Below the pieces are notes generated by a model. That model was not told the origin of the DNA, did not search any database, and saw only the letters and a list, made by a program, of their open reading frames with translations. Shown here piece by piece: positions 26,188 to 35,395 of a DNA stretch of 64,000 nucleotides. Where the stretch lies: NCBI GenBank assembly GCA_016713365.1, contig JADJPG010000003.1:139894-203893 (forward strand), written 5' to 3'. Position numbers and translations under genes: made by a program. This DNA comes from Verrucomicrobiota bacterium (lineage in GTDB: Bacteria > Verrucomicrobiota > Verrucomicrobiia > Limisphaerales > JADJPG01). Every line of letters starts with the position of its first letter. Positions within the stretch are counted from its first letter, which is position 1.

Positions 26188-26874
26188 ATGTCTCCTCGAA
26201 AGCTTTCTTCGTCACCGCGCGCGTTCACCCTCATCGAACTGCTCGTCGTCATCGCCATCATCGCGATCCTCGCGGGGATGTTGTTGCCCGCGCTCGCCAA
26301 GGCAAAATCAAAAGCCCAACGCATCACGTGCGTGAACAACCTCAAGCAACTCGGACTGGGCTTCACCCTCTGGGCTGATGACCACGAAAACAAATATCCG
26401 TCCGTCGTGGACCCCGCCGAGGATGGCAGCAAGACCCGCACGGAGGCATGGATGCACTTCGCAACTCTCTCCAACGAGATGGTGACGCCGAAGATTCTCT
26501 TCTGTCCCAGCGATGCCGGGAAACAACGCGCAAACGATTTCTCCGCCCAGGCCGGCGGCTTGTTCACCCTGAAGAACAACGCCCTGAGCTACGCGATTGG
26601 CACCAGCGCCGGACCCGACAAGCCAGGCATGCACCTCGCCGGCGACAGGAATCTGGTGGGGAAAGACGGTCAGAACTGCGGTCCAGCCGCGCTCACCGGG
26701 GTGATTACGCAACTCCCTGCGGACGCCACCACGCGGTGGGACAACACCATGCACAATAACGCCGGCAACATGGTCCTCGCCGACGGCAGCACGCATCAAT
26801 TCAACCAGATTACCCTCCTCAAAGCCATGCAGGCCTCCGGCGACGAGCGGAACTGCAGCCTCAAGCCAAACTAG
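26188..26874 (+). CDS. type II secretion/pseudopilin-like protein with H-X9-DG C-terminus
   Basis: A 228-residue protein with a prepilin leader (basic SPRKLSSSPRA) and the methylation helix FTLIELLVVIAIIAILAGM (14-32). Cleavage would be after Ala rather than the classical Gly, which is common in this phylum. The rest is a globular domain ending with a His, nine residues and Asp-Gly (H-NNAGNMVLA-DG, about 195-206). This motif is abundant in Planctomycetota and Verrucomicrobiota pseudopilins of the DUF1559 type. They are thought to form envelope filaments, with role unknown. It is divergent from the broken giant gene, about 240 bp away. Confidence 0.85.
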   Translation: MSPRKLSSSPRAFTLIELLVVIAIIAILAGMLLPALAKAKSKAQRITCVNNLKQLGLGFTLWADDHENKYPSVVDPAEDGSKTRTEAWMHFATLSNEMVTPKILFCPSDAGKQRANDFSAQAGGLFTLKNNALSYAIGTSAGPDKPGMHLAGDRNLVGKDGQNCGPAALTGVITQLPADATTRWDNTMHNNAGNMVLADGSTHQFNQITLLKAMQASGDERNCSLKPN

Positions 26875-27054
26875 GCCGCCCCCCGAAAGCCGCGTCACCG
26901 GCCTGTAACCAGATCTGGCGACTCGCTGGTTAACAGAGCGGTGCTACTCTTTCCCTGTCGGTAGAGATGCAAATCGCAGTTGTTCTCATGTGTGTGAAGT
27001 AAGGCGCGAGTCTGCGGCGCCGCATCTCAAGAAAGATTTTTGTTGTTCCGGGTG
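26875..27054 (+). other. structured 3' region or possible small RNA downstream of pseudopilin
   Basis: About 180 bp without a credible ORF between the pseudopilin stop and a strong terminator. Short pairings are visible (GTAACCAG with CTGGTTAAC around 26906-26935; AGAGCGGTGCTACTCT around 26936-26951). It may be a long 3' untranslated region or a small RNA. No known RNA family was recognised. Confidence 0.3.
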
Positions 27055-27087
27055 GGGCTGGATTGGAATCCAGCCCTCTTTCTTTTT
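27055..27087 (+). terminator. intrinsic terminator
   Basis: GGGCTGGATT (27055-27064), loop GG, and AATCCAGCCC (27067-27076) form a perfect 10-bp stem followed by TCTTTCTTTTT. Orientation fits termination of plus-strand transcripts, presumably from the pseudopilin. Confidence 0.75.
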
Positions 27088-27186
27088 CAGGGGGGAATTC
27101 TCACAAAAGCGCGCGAGGAGGGCGAAGTGGTCTGAGTTTTACGCCCCAGCCCGCTTCCTTGGGGCCGGCGCTAGATCAGCGCAGGT

Positions 27187-27462
27187 TTAGAACGCGACAT
27201 TGTGATCCCGAAGGTAACTGACCCGAGATGAGTCGGCCAAGCCCATCGAATCCATCGCTGCCTCTATGAGCGCGAACTGCTCGGAAGTGATGCGAAGCTC
27301 CAACTCGCTCAAACCATCGATCAGCGTCTCAATCCCCAGTCCCGCCTCGTCGTGCCGGTTGATGCAGTCGTACACCACCGCGTAAAGGTCAGCGGGAATG
27401 ACAGAGCGCGCGGCCTCCAAAGCCTGATTGCAACGGTCAATTCGTGACTGGCGTGTATCCAT
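27187..27462 (-). CDS. MafI-like immunity protein
   Basis: A 91-residue acidic soluble protein starting MDTRQSRIDRC. A start 10 codons earlier at 27492 is also open. All-helical composition with NRHDEAGLGIETLIDGL, then LELRITSEQFALIEAAM and DSMGLADSSRVSYLRD resembles the MafI family of immunity proteins that neutralise MafB-type or related contact toxins. No toxin gene is adjacent: upstream on the same strand lies only the pseudopilin region, and downstream transcription would run into the plus-strand terminator region. Such orphan immunity genes are common. Family assignment is by pattern only. Confidence 0.55.
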   Translation of the reverse strand: MDTRQSRIDRCNQALEAARSVIPADLYAVVYDCINRHDEAGLGIETLIDGLSELELRITSEQFALIEAAMDSMGLADSSRVSYLRDHNVAF

Positions 27463-27553
27463 GGCGACGAAGTGGGCAAACGCCGCGCTCAACTCCGATT
27501 TGCAATGCCCGGCACTGCCATTTCACCACTTCGTTCTCTCCGTTACCTTCTGT

Positions 27554-28828
27554 TCAAGGTTCCTCGCGCAAACGAATCCGGCGGTACTCCATCTGTCCGC
27601 GATCACCTTCCAGCCCGATGGGCCCGGTCGCCGGAACCTTGTAAGCCGCCTCCAGCACTTCCCCGTTGCAGGTGCAATGCGCCACGCCGTCCTTCACCAC
27701 GACGACGACTTCGTTCCAATCCTGCGGCTTGTAGTGCTGCAGCTGCTTGTAAGGACCAGCCAGCGGGTAGTCGCGGCATTGGAGCTGTGGCTGGCGAATG
27801 AAGATGCCGCTGTCCGCATTCGGCGTCGCGCGGAACTCCAGCTTCATCGTGAAGTCCTTCGGGAACTGCCGCGTCGTCCAGAGCTGTGCGATCCGGCTGC
27901 CTTCCGGCGGAGTCGTGACGATCAACCGACCATTCTTCGCCACGTAACGTCCCTCGCTGCTTGATGTCTTGCCGTCGAAATTGTTGGTGCGATAACCCCA
28001 GCCCGTCAGGTCGCGTCCGTTGAATAGGCTCACGAAGCCCGGCTCCGGCGTGAAGTCATCCGGCGTCGTTTCGAGGAAGTCCAGCGTCGCCAGCACCGGC
28101 CGAATCGCCGCCGCCCACTTCGCATAGCCAGCCTTGTTCGGATGTAGCACATCCGGGAATTCCTCCACCTTCGCGTCGCCCTCCGCGTTCGCAAAGAGCG
28201 GCCACGTCTCGATGAACGTCACCTGTGCGTCGCCTTTCACCGCCGCGAAATAGAGCTGGTTGATCTTCTTAATCTTGTCCGCCGGACGTTTCTTCGACGC
28301 CGAGCTCGGGAACACCTGGCACAGCACGATCGGCATCTTCGAGTTGTGCTGCTTCAACGCCGCGAGAATGAGCTTCAAGTTCGCCGCGATCGTTTCCGGC
28401 TCCGCCTGTTCTTCCAGATCATTCGTGCCGATCAACAGCACCACGCCAGCCGGCTTGAGCGACAGCACATCTTCCTGCAAACGGATGAGCACGCCGCGCG
28501 TCGTGTCGCCGCTGATGCCGCGATTGGCCACCTTCACACCGGGGAAACTTCCGCCCATGTTGTCGCCCCAGCCCTGCGTGATCGAATCACCGAGAAACAC
28601 CAGCGCACCCTGATCCTGAGCCACGCGGCCCGCCCAGCGATTGCGCTTCTCCAGCCAGAGCTTCTGAAACCAATCGTAGCGGCGAATCGGCCCAGCCCCC
28701 GGCAATCCATCGTCCGTTGCGGGAATCGCATACTTCAGATCCAGGGCTGGTTTCGCCGCTGGCGCTTGAGCCACGAGAGAGAACGGAAACGCCAGACAGC
28801 ACAACGCAAGTGAGAGAATCAGTTTCAT
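27554..28828 (-). CDS. SGNH/GDSL esterase fused to DUF1080 domain
   Basis: 424 residues with a signal peptide (MKLILSLALCCLAFPFSLVA). The N-terminal SGNH hydrolase has block I FLGDSITQGW (about 75), ISGDTTRGV, block III LIGTNDLE (about 130) and block V DVLHPNKAGY (about 230) with the catalytic Asp-x2-His. The C-terminal DUF1080 domain (3-keto-disaccharide hydrolase or concanavalin-like fold) begins GFVSLFNGRDLTGW (about 262) and includes NADSGIFIR and DWNEVVVVVKDG. The fusion suggests release of acyl groups plus binding or cleavage of a glycan in the periplasm, which is inferred. The start at 28828 is chosen because the upstream 11 codons spoil the signal peptide. Confidence 0.85.
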   Translation of the reverse strand: MKLILSLALCCLAFPFSLVAQAPAAKPALDLKYAIPATDDGLPGAGPIRRYDWFQKLWLEKRNRWAGRVAQDQGALVFLGDSITQGWGDNMGGSFPGVKVANRGISGDTTRGVLIRLQEDVLSLKPAGVVLLIGTNDLEEQAEPETIAANLKLILAALKQHNSKMPIVLCQVFPSSASKKRPADKIKKINQLYFAAVKGDAQVTFIETWPLFANAEGDAKVEEFPDVLHPNKAGYAKWAAAIRPVLATLDFLETTPDDFTPEPGFVSLFNGRDLTGWGYRTNNFDGKTSSSEGRYVAKNGRLIVTTPPEGSRIAQLWTTRQFPKDFTMKLEFRATPNADSGIFIRQPQLQCRDYPLAGPYKQLQHYKPQDWNEVVVVVKDGVAHCTCNGEVLEAAYKVPATGPIGLEGDRGQMEYRRIRLREEP

Positions 28829-28885
28829 GGTGATTGAGGGCGATGTTGTCGACGCCTCCAACCCGACGCAAGCGCGATGTCCGCG

Positions 28886-29257
28886 TTACAGCCAGCGCAG
28901 CGCGCAGTAATTGCAGATGAGATGCAGCGTACCGTCGATAATGATCATCAACCACGTCGCCAGCCACTCAGACACGCTATAGTGAAACCCGGTGGCCGAG
29001 CATTCTCTCCAAGGCTGCCGTTGCGGCGACCAAAAGTTCCTCGCCCAGATCAGGTAACGCACGAGCCGGTAGCGATCGATGAAGAAGTGGGTGACGCAGA
29101 TCACCGCCACGGCCGCCGGAGAGCCGATGAGCAGGAAGGGAATCGAGTAAACGACGACGTGACTGAGCGTGGCGCAACACCGCCGGCACTTGTTGTTCGC
29201 CATCCAGTCGTTCTGGAGAACGAAATCGCCCAGCAGATGGAGAATCAGCTGTTCCAT
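28886..29257 (-). CDS. DUF3307 domain-containing membrane protein
   Basis: A 123-residue integral membrane protein. It starts MEQLILHLLGDFVLQNDWMA, the DUF3307 signature (LxxHxxxDFxxQ). Hydrophobic segments follow: LSHVVVYSIPFLLI, AAVAVICVTHFFID with His and Asp, and a last helix SEWLATWLMIIIDGTLHLIC. Members are small polytopic proteins of unknown function, sometimes phage- or toxin-associated. It lies 58 bp upstream of the SGNH-DUF1080 gene on the same strand and could be cotranscribed. Confidence 0.75.
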   Translation of the reverse strand: MEQLILHLLGDFVLQNDWMANNKCRRCCATLSHVVVYSIPFLLIGSPAAVAVICVTHFFIDRYRLVRYLIWARNFWSPQRQPWRECSATGFHYSVSEWLATWLMIIIDGTLHLICNYCALRWL

Positions 29258-29351
29258 GCGATGGCAGCGCGTTCGTCCCGCACTCGTTGAAAGCCCGCCG
29301 CATCGGACGAAACGCCCGAGACGCGGTGGCCAAATGGTCGCTGAAGCGGAA

Positions 29352-32300
29352 TCATTCTCGCGGAGCCAGCAGGACCGGCCCGGTCACATTCGTTTGCAGC
29401 GAGAACCCGAATCCGACGTCGCCGCTCTGGAACAAGGCGCCCTTAAACGGAACCTTCGCGCCGGATTCCGGCACCACCACGCTTCCGCTGAACAATCCTG
29501 TCGCTCGCGAAATGGTCATGCTGAGTGCGTTCGTCTCTTCGTTCACGACCTTGTCGGTGGCCGCGTGCTGGATCCGGTTGGTGAACGGCGTCGTGAGATT
29601 CCCGCCGCTGAACACCACTACGCCGTTGCTGAAGGTCAGCGCACCGTAAAGGCTGTTGGTCGGCGGCTGATAGCGAGCGCCCACCGCATCAATGGCGTTG
29701 GTGAATCCCGCAGGATAATACTTCGCCGAAAGAACCGGCTTGGCGACCCAGCGCATCTCTCCGGAAAGATCGCCTTGGACGAGATTCGTCCCGATCGTCA
29801 CCGCGTTCGTCTCGAACGCCAGCCAGCTCCAGATGGCGCCTCGTCCGCCGCGCAGCGAAACATGGAACGGCCACAAGCCTTCGCGAGACATCGGTGCGGC
29901 GTGACTGATGGCGGTGTTGTCCGCCAGCAAACCTTTCAGCTTGGCCACGCCACTCGACGCGACGGTGATCGACGCGAAGCCATCGCCCTCCGGAGTATCA
30001 GGCTCACCACTGGCCGGAAGGATCAGTGTGTAGCGACCCGTCTGCGGCGCGAGATTTGTCTTCGAGTGGAACACCGCCCGGTAGGCAACAAGTTCGGACG
30101 ACCAGTTCGTATCGTGCAATCGTCCCTCGATCCCTTGCACGAGCGCGCCCGAGTTGAAGTTGAGCTCGACTCCCAATGGCGCTTCGAGGCTACCGCGGCG
30201 AATCGAGTTGGTCGCCAGACCATCGAGTCCGAACGCGCCGGAGAACGACAGGTTCCTGCCGCCCAGTCGCAACTTGCCGCTGTAGGTTCCCTTGGGCGTG
30301 GTGCGAATCGTGACGAAGCCCGCGCGTTCATGCGACACGACGTTGGTATCGTAGGCCAGTCCCGCGTACGTGCCGGGTCGCAACGCAAACGGGTTGGTCA
30401 TGAAACTTGCCTGCACCACGAGGCCCGTTTGGATGAGCACGTTGATCGTGTTCGCGTTCGTCGTGCGATCGCCGCTCCAGCCGGTGAAAAGCGAATTCGC
30501 ACACGCTGTCGCGGTGATGACCACGCTTTTGCCAGGCTCGCGATAGGTCGTGCCAAGGAATCCCGCCGTTACGCTGCCGCAGCCTTCGACCGTCACGATC
30601 ACCGGAGCGAACCGCACGTAGTTGATCGAATTGGTCGCGGAGTAGTTGCCCCAGCTGTCGAACGAACGGATTTGGATCGTGTTGCGTCCGAACGCGAGGT
30701 TCGATGCGACGAAGGTCCACGCGTTTGTGCCGGTGGTGTTCGTCCAGGTCGTCGAGCCGAGGCTGTTGGTCATTCGCCACTGCACGGCGACGAGATCAGT
30801 GTTATCCGTGGCGATGCCGCTGATCGTGACCGTGTCGTTAGTCAGGCCAACGTTCGCGGGCGGCGCCGACGTGACGGTGATGGATGGTCGTTGCTGTTCG
30901 CCAAGCGTCGAGTAGTTCAGCACCACAGTGCCGCTGGCGCCGTTTACTCCGTCTACGGCGATGTAGTAAATCGTGCCTGTGACCGTCGTGAAATGCAGGC
31001 TGCTCGTCACGCCGTTGGTGTCGCTGTCGTTATCGCAGGCCACGGCGGTGAGCTCGGAGAAGTTCGCGTTGGTGCCGGTGTAGACGGCGAGGATCGTGTC
31101 GAACGTGCTGCCGTCCGTGTTCAGATCGAGCACGCCGTCCGTCTCTGCTTCGAACGCAAACCATCGCGAAGCACCGCCAGGAACGCCGCAATGATCCGGC
31201 TCGCCCGGTTCCAGCGACTTCACGGTGCCGAACACCTGATCCGGAATACCCACGGCTCGTCGCCGCCACATCGGGAGGCAGACGCGAGAAGCTCGCCGCC
31301 GGCGGCGGATCGAGTCGCAGCCGGCGACCGCTCGAAATCGTGTCGCTGAATTTGTCCGCGGCCGCAAAGTCCTGTTCCAATCCGGGCGACAGCGTGATGC
31401 CCAGGCTTGCCGACTGGCTGGTAACGGTGCGCGAACCGATCGTCGCCTGCACTTTGAACAGGCCGACATCACCGAGGCCAACGCCCGCTGTGTCCAAGTG
31501 CTGTTGGTCCCGTCCGGGACCGCAACATTGTTGAAGAACCATTGATACGCCACGCCCGCGCCACTCACGCCGACCGTGAAGACCGCGTTACTCGTCAGTG
31601 ACACGATGCGGTCCGTGGGCTGATTCGTGATCACGGGCAAGACGTCCGTCGTTTCCTCGAGGCTCCATTCCAGAAGAATATTTCCCGACGCACCGCCGGC
31701 TCCGTCGACCACGATGCGATACACGCCGTTCGAAACGACGTTGAACTGCACCCGGCTGTTGTAGAACCCAGCGCTGTCATCATCCGACACCACCGCCGTG
31801 AGCGCGCCAACTGAGTCGCCTTGGTAAACGGCCAGCAACGTATCGAAGTCGCTGCCCGCCGTGGAGAACGTCGCAATGCCCGTCGCCGGCGCCTGCCACG
31901 AGAACCACATCGACTTGCCGCCAATCTTTTCCGCGTGCAACGGCTCGCCCGATTCCGCCGTCGCCAGTGTGTTGCTGGATTGCCCAACGCCGGATGAATT
32001 GGTGCTAGTTATCTCCGCGGTGAAATTGTCCGTCATCCCCAGTGCAGCCACCACGACTTGAAGAGTCGCGTCCGCGCTGGCCGCTGAGCCTTGCGCATTC
32101 TGCACCACAACCCGATACACACCCGAGTCCGCCACCTGCACATTGGTGAACGTCAACGCCGAGCCGGTCTCGCCAGTCAGCGGCACGCCGTTGCGTTGCC
32201 ACTGGTAGGTCAGCGGTGGCGTGCCAATCGCGGTCACGGCGAACGTGACTTCGCTGCCGGCATTGGTGGTAATCGACAAGGGCTGGCTGATGATGGATGG

Positions 32301-35201
32301 CGGCACGGATAAAACGGTCAGCGTCACCACGGAACTGGTGACCGATCCGCCCGGGCCAGTCACGACGGCGAAGTAACTTCCGCTCGCGCTGACGCCAACG
32401 GTTCCGAGGTTCCACGTCGTGTTGGTCGCGCCGGCAACGGCGACGCTGTTTGAAACCCAGGAGTAGGTCAGGGGCCCGGTTCCGATGGCCACGACGCTGA
32501 ACGAAACTTCGTCGCCGTCATTGATCGTGCGTCCGAACGGTTGCGTCGTAATGGAGGGCGGCACTGCCAGCACCGTGAGTGTGGCGACGACACTGGTGAC
32601 GGATCCGACGCTGTTGCTGACCACCACGGCGTAGTTGCCGCCTTCGCTCAACGTGACATTGGTAAACGTCAGCGTGGAGTTTGTTTCAGAAGTCAGGTCA
32701 ACGCCGTCGCGCATCCACTGATAGCGAAGCGGCGCCGTGCCGATCGCCGTCACGGCAAACGAGACATTCGTGCCGTCGTAAACTGTCTGGCTGACAGGTT
32801 GGCTGACGATGCTTGGCGCCAGCGGCACGACCGTCAGCACCGCGACGAGACTGGTGACAACACCGGAGACGTTGCTCGCCGTCACAGTGTAATTGCCGGC
32901 GGCGCTGAAGGTGACATTGCTCAACGAGAGCGTGGCGTTGGTCGCGTTGGAAATGTTCACTCCTCCGACCGCCCACTGGTACTGCATCGGCCGGCTGCCG
33001 GAGACAGTCACGGAGAAAGTCACATTGCTGCCATCGGTCACCGTCTGGCTTTCCGGCTGTTGGGTGATCGTCGGTGCCACCGTCTCAACCGTCAGCACCG
33101 CCACGACGCTCGTCACCGCGCCGGCGGTGTTGCTGACGACCACCAGATAATCACCAGCCAGACCAGGCACAACATTGGAGACTTGAAGCGTGGCGTTGGT
33201 CGCACCTGCCACCGTGGCGCTGCCGCGCTTCCACCGATAAGAAAGAGGTTCGGTGCCCGTCGCTGTCACGGAGAACGAAACATCAGTGCCGTCAGCGACC
33301 GTCTGACTCTCTGGCTGCGACGTGATCACCGGAGCAACCGCAAGCACCGTCACGACGGCAACCTGGCTGGTCACTGATCCGGCCGAGTTGCTGACAACCG
33401 CGACGTAGTTTCCGCTGTTTTCGAGACTGGCGTTCGTCAGGCTCAGGAGCGAGTTCGTGGCTCCGGCGACCGCGGCGCCGTTTCTCATCCACTGGTAGGT
33501 CAAGGGCGCGGTGCCAGTCGCGCTCACGCTCAAGGTGACGGCGCCCCCGTCGGCGATTGATTGAGTGACCGGCGCAAGCGTCACAACGGGTGGAATCGCC
33601 CCCACGACAATCGTCACCATGGCGATCGCAGAGTTGCTCACCCCGTCGTCAGCGACGAAGAAGAACGAATCCGTTCCGATGAACCCGTTGGTAGGCGTGT
33701 AAGTCAGCGTGCCGGTGGTTGGGTTGAATCCGGAAATGTCGCCATACGCGGGACGTTCAAGGATGATGAACTCAATCGCATCGCCGTCCGCATCCCCGCC
33801 GGTCAGCGTGATCACCCGGGCGGAGTCCTCCAACGTCGTGACGTTCTGGTTCGTCGCCACCGGTTGAGCACCAAAAATCCGCGCGCTGACACTGCTCGAG
33901 TCACCGGAGGCTTTGCCACTCCAGACGACGGCGTAGTTCTCAATGTGCCGCACCGCGGCCGACGCCATCCGCTGACTGCCCGTGGTGTATTGATTCACCG
34001 TGACAGCCGCGCCACCAGCCGTGAAATCAGAGTCATAACGCTTCGCAAATGTATCGATGGTGCCCGACGAAGTCATTTCGTAGGTGACGACAAACTCGCC
34101 GGAAGCGGTCATCGCGATCGAGGGGCTCGTCGCGTCCCCTGCCGCCACCTGAAACGTCGCGTAGCGCCTTGTCCCGTCCGAGGCGTAGCCGCTTCCCCAC
34201 ACGCCAGCCAACAGACCGAGGATATTGTCCACGCGATAAAAGCAGGCAATGTCGCCATTCGCAGCCATGGCCACCGCAGGCACGGAGGCGGCAACCAATA
34301 ACTCGTCCACCTGCGTGGCGGAACCTTGGTACGTACCCGATGAATCGAACCGCTGGAGGTGGATATCGCTGTTGACCTCGAACGCGATCACGAAATCTCC
34401 CGCCTCACCCATCGCCACCGAAGGATTCTGCTCCGTGCCGGAATCGATGCGATTCGCCCGTTGCTCGACGCCATCCTGCGGACTCGCATCCGCGGCGAAG
34501 CGTCGGTAGAAAATCCCGTCCGCGTCGCCCTCCCCCTGACCTTCCCACGCCACTAAGAAACCGCCGCTGCGCCGGTTCAGTGCGATCACGGAATTGCCCT
34601 GTGCGCCGTTGGTGGTTGTGTTCACTGCGATCTCACCGGTCAAAGCCGTGCCGTCCGCAGCAAAGCGACGTACGAACACACCAGTGCCGCTCCCGTCCTG
34701 CCCGTCGCTGGTCCACGTGACCACAAAGTTGCCCGCGTCGTCAGACGCCACGCTGGCCTGGCTCTGGTTCCCAGTCGTGGTGACGTTGACCGCGAGCTCG
34801 CCGGTCAATGCCGTACCGTCAAAAGCAATCCGTCGGGCATACACGCCTTTGCTCGAGGAGAAATCCTGTCCGGTGCTCGTCCAGACGAACACCAGATTCC
34901 CCGAGCTGTCGAAAGACACCGCCTGCTGGCTGCCGCGATTCAACGAAGACGTTTCCTGCGTGGACGAAGTCGTGGCGTTGACTCGGAAATCCGCCACGGC
35001 GAGCGACGGCAGGAATACGATCAGGGCAAAAACAATGCGCACCAAAGCCAAGCCGGAGAAATCTGGCAGCTTGTGCCGCCTGGATAGGCAGGTTGTGCCG
35101 CCAATCGACCCACCACGATCGAGCCATTCGCGGCCTGCCAGTCGGTCGGACGGACCATCACAGCCCGCCGGACAGCCGGGAAAAAATCCATTTCGATGCA
35201 T
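29352..35201 (-). CDS. very large Ig-repeat surface protein, with a compensated frameshift
   Basis: About 1949 residues from ATG 35201. An extended N-terminus precedes the hydrophobic core ALVRIVFALIVFLPSLAVA. Domains: repeats of the form FVVTWTSDGQDGSGTGVFVRRFAADG (first 350 residues), a cadherin/VCBS-like domain (TNGFIGTDSFFFVADDGVSN), six tandem Ig domains (each QP-SQTV-DGT-VSFSVTATGT-PL-YQW), a pre-peptidase-like beta domain, a seventh Ig, a second such domain, then an Ig-like and a long beta-rich C-terminal part. Between about 31250 and 31520 some 85 residues are out of register; the sensible sequence (GLFKVQATIGSRTVTSQSAS, LSPGLEQDFAAADKF) lies in the neighbouring frame. Presumed extracellular adhesin. 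Confidence 0.75.
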   Translation of the reverse strand: MHRNGFFPGCPAGCDGPSDRLAGREWLDRGGSIGGTTCLSRRHKLPDFSGLALVRIVFALIVFLPSLAVADFRVNATTSSTQETSSLNRGSQQAVSFDSSGNLVFVWTSTGQDFSSSKGVYARRIAFDGTALTGELAVNVTTTGNQSQASVASDDAGNFVVTWTSDGQDGSGTGVFVRRFAADGTALTGEIAVNTTTNGAQGNSVIALNRRSGGFLVAWEGQGEGDADGIFYRRFAADASPQDGVEQRANRIDSGTEQNPSVAMGEAGDFVIAFEVNSDIHLQRFDSSGTYQGSATQVDELLVAASVPAVAMAANGDIACFYRVDNILGLLAGVWGSGYASDGTRRYATFQVAAGDATSPSIAMTASGEFVVTYEMTSSGTIDTFAKRYDSDFTAGGAAVTVNQYTTGSQRMASAAVRHIENYAVVWSGKASGDSSSVSARIFGAQPVATNQNVTTLEDSARVITLTGGDADGDAIEFIILERPAYGDISGFNPTTGTLTYTPTNGFIGTDSFFFVADDGVSNSAIAMVTIVVGAIPPVVTLAPVTQSIADGGAVTLSVSATGTAPLTYQWMRNGAAVAGATNSLLSLTNASLENSGNYVAVVSNSAGSVTSQVAVVTVLAVAPVITSQPESQTVADGTDVSFSVTATGTEPLSYRWKRGSATVAGATNATLQVSNVVPGLAGDYLVVVSNTAGAVTSVVAVLTVETVAPTITQQPESQTVTDGSNVTFSVTVSGSRPMQYQWAVGGVNISNATNATLSLSNVTFSAAGNYTVTASNVSGVVTSLVAVLTVVPLAPSIVSQPVSQTVYDGTNVSFAVTAIGTAPLRYQWMRDGVDLTSETNSTLTFTNVTLSEGGNYAVVVSNSVGSVTSVVATLTVLAVPPSITTQPFGRTINDGDEVSFSVVAIGTGPLTYSWVSNSVAVAGATNTTWNLGTVGVSASGSYFAVVTGPGGSVTSSVVTLTVLSVPPSIISQPLSITTNAGSEVTFAVTAIGTPPLTYQWQRNGVPLTGETGSALTFTNVQVADSGVYRVVVQNAQGSAASADATLQVVVAALGMTDNFTAEITSTNSSGVGQSSNTLATAESGEPLHAEKIGGKSMWFSWQAPATGIATFSTAGSDFDTLLAVYQGDSVGALTAVVSDDDSAGFYNSRVQFNVVSNGVYRIVVDGAGGASGNILLEWSLEETTDVLPVITNQPTDRIVSLTSNAVFTVGVSGAGVAYQWFFNNVAVPDGTNSTWTQRALASVMSACSKCRRRSVRAPLPASRQAWASRCRPDWNRTLRPRTNSATRFRAVAGCDSIRRRRRASRVCLPMWRRRAVGIPDQVFGTVKSLEPGEPDHCGVPGGASRWFAFEAETDGVLDLNTDGSTFDTILAVYTGTNANFSELTAVACDNDSDTNGVTSSLHFTTVTGTIYYIAVDGVNGASGTVVLNYSTLGEQQRPSITVTSAPPANVGLTNDTVTISGIATDNTDLVAVQWRMTNSLGSTTWTNTTGTNAWTFVASNLAFGRNTIQIRSFDSWGNYSATNSINYVRFAPVIVTVEGCGSVTAGFLGTTYREPGKSVVITATACANSLFTGWSGDRTTNANTINVLIQTGLVVQASFMTNPFALRPGTYAGLAYDTNVVSHERAGFVTIRTTPKGTYSGKLRLGGRNLSFSGAFGLDGLATNSIRRGSLEAPLGVELNFNSGALVQGIEGRLHDTNWSSELVAYRAVFHSKTNLAPQTGRYTLILPASGEPDTPEGDGFASITVASSGVAKLKGLLADNTAISHAAPMSREGLWPFHVSLRGGRGAIWSWLAFETNAVTIGTNLVQGDLSGEMRWVAKPVLSAKYYPAGFTNAIDAVGARYQPPTNSLYGALTFSNGVVVFSGGNLTTPFTNRIQHAATDKVVNEETNALSMTISRATGLFSGSVVVPESGAKVPFKGALFQSGDVGFGFSLQTNVTGPVLLAPRE

Positions 35202-35395
35202 AGGAATAATTGAGGCCGGAGATACATCACCAGCTTTCCGAACCACCCCTTTAGCAGCGTCAGTGCCACAGGTGTTCGCGCTCAGGCCGGGTTGGCCGGT
35301 GAGTTGCTGAGCACTTTTTGCATGATTGTCGTCACCGGCGGCGGACCATAGACAGGGCGCCGCCGAGGTCACTGGTTGCCAACTACGAAACTGCT
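35202..35395. other. divergent intergenic region
   Basis: 194 bp between the Ig-repeat gene (minus) and the FecR-barrel gene (plus), where both promoters should lie. No clear promoter, operator or hairpin was recognised. Open frames from both neighbours extend into it, so either start could be further upstream. Confidence 0.35.

Noticed and set aside
26990..27190. 66-codon ORF after the pseudopilin
   Set aside because: Crosses the intrinsic terminator and has no conserved features.
27428..27964. Plus-strand ORF (178 codons) over the MafI-like and SGNH genes
   Set aside because: Shadow of two real genes on the other strand.
29169..31349. Plus-strand ORF (726 codons) opposite the Ig-repeat gene
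   Set aside because: Shadow; Arg/His-rich and overlaps a clearly structured protein.
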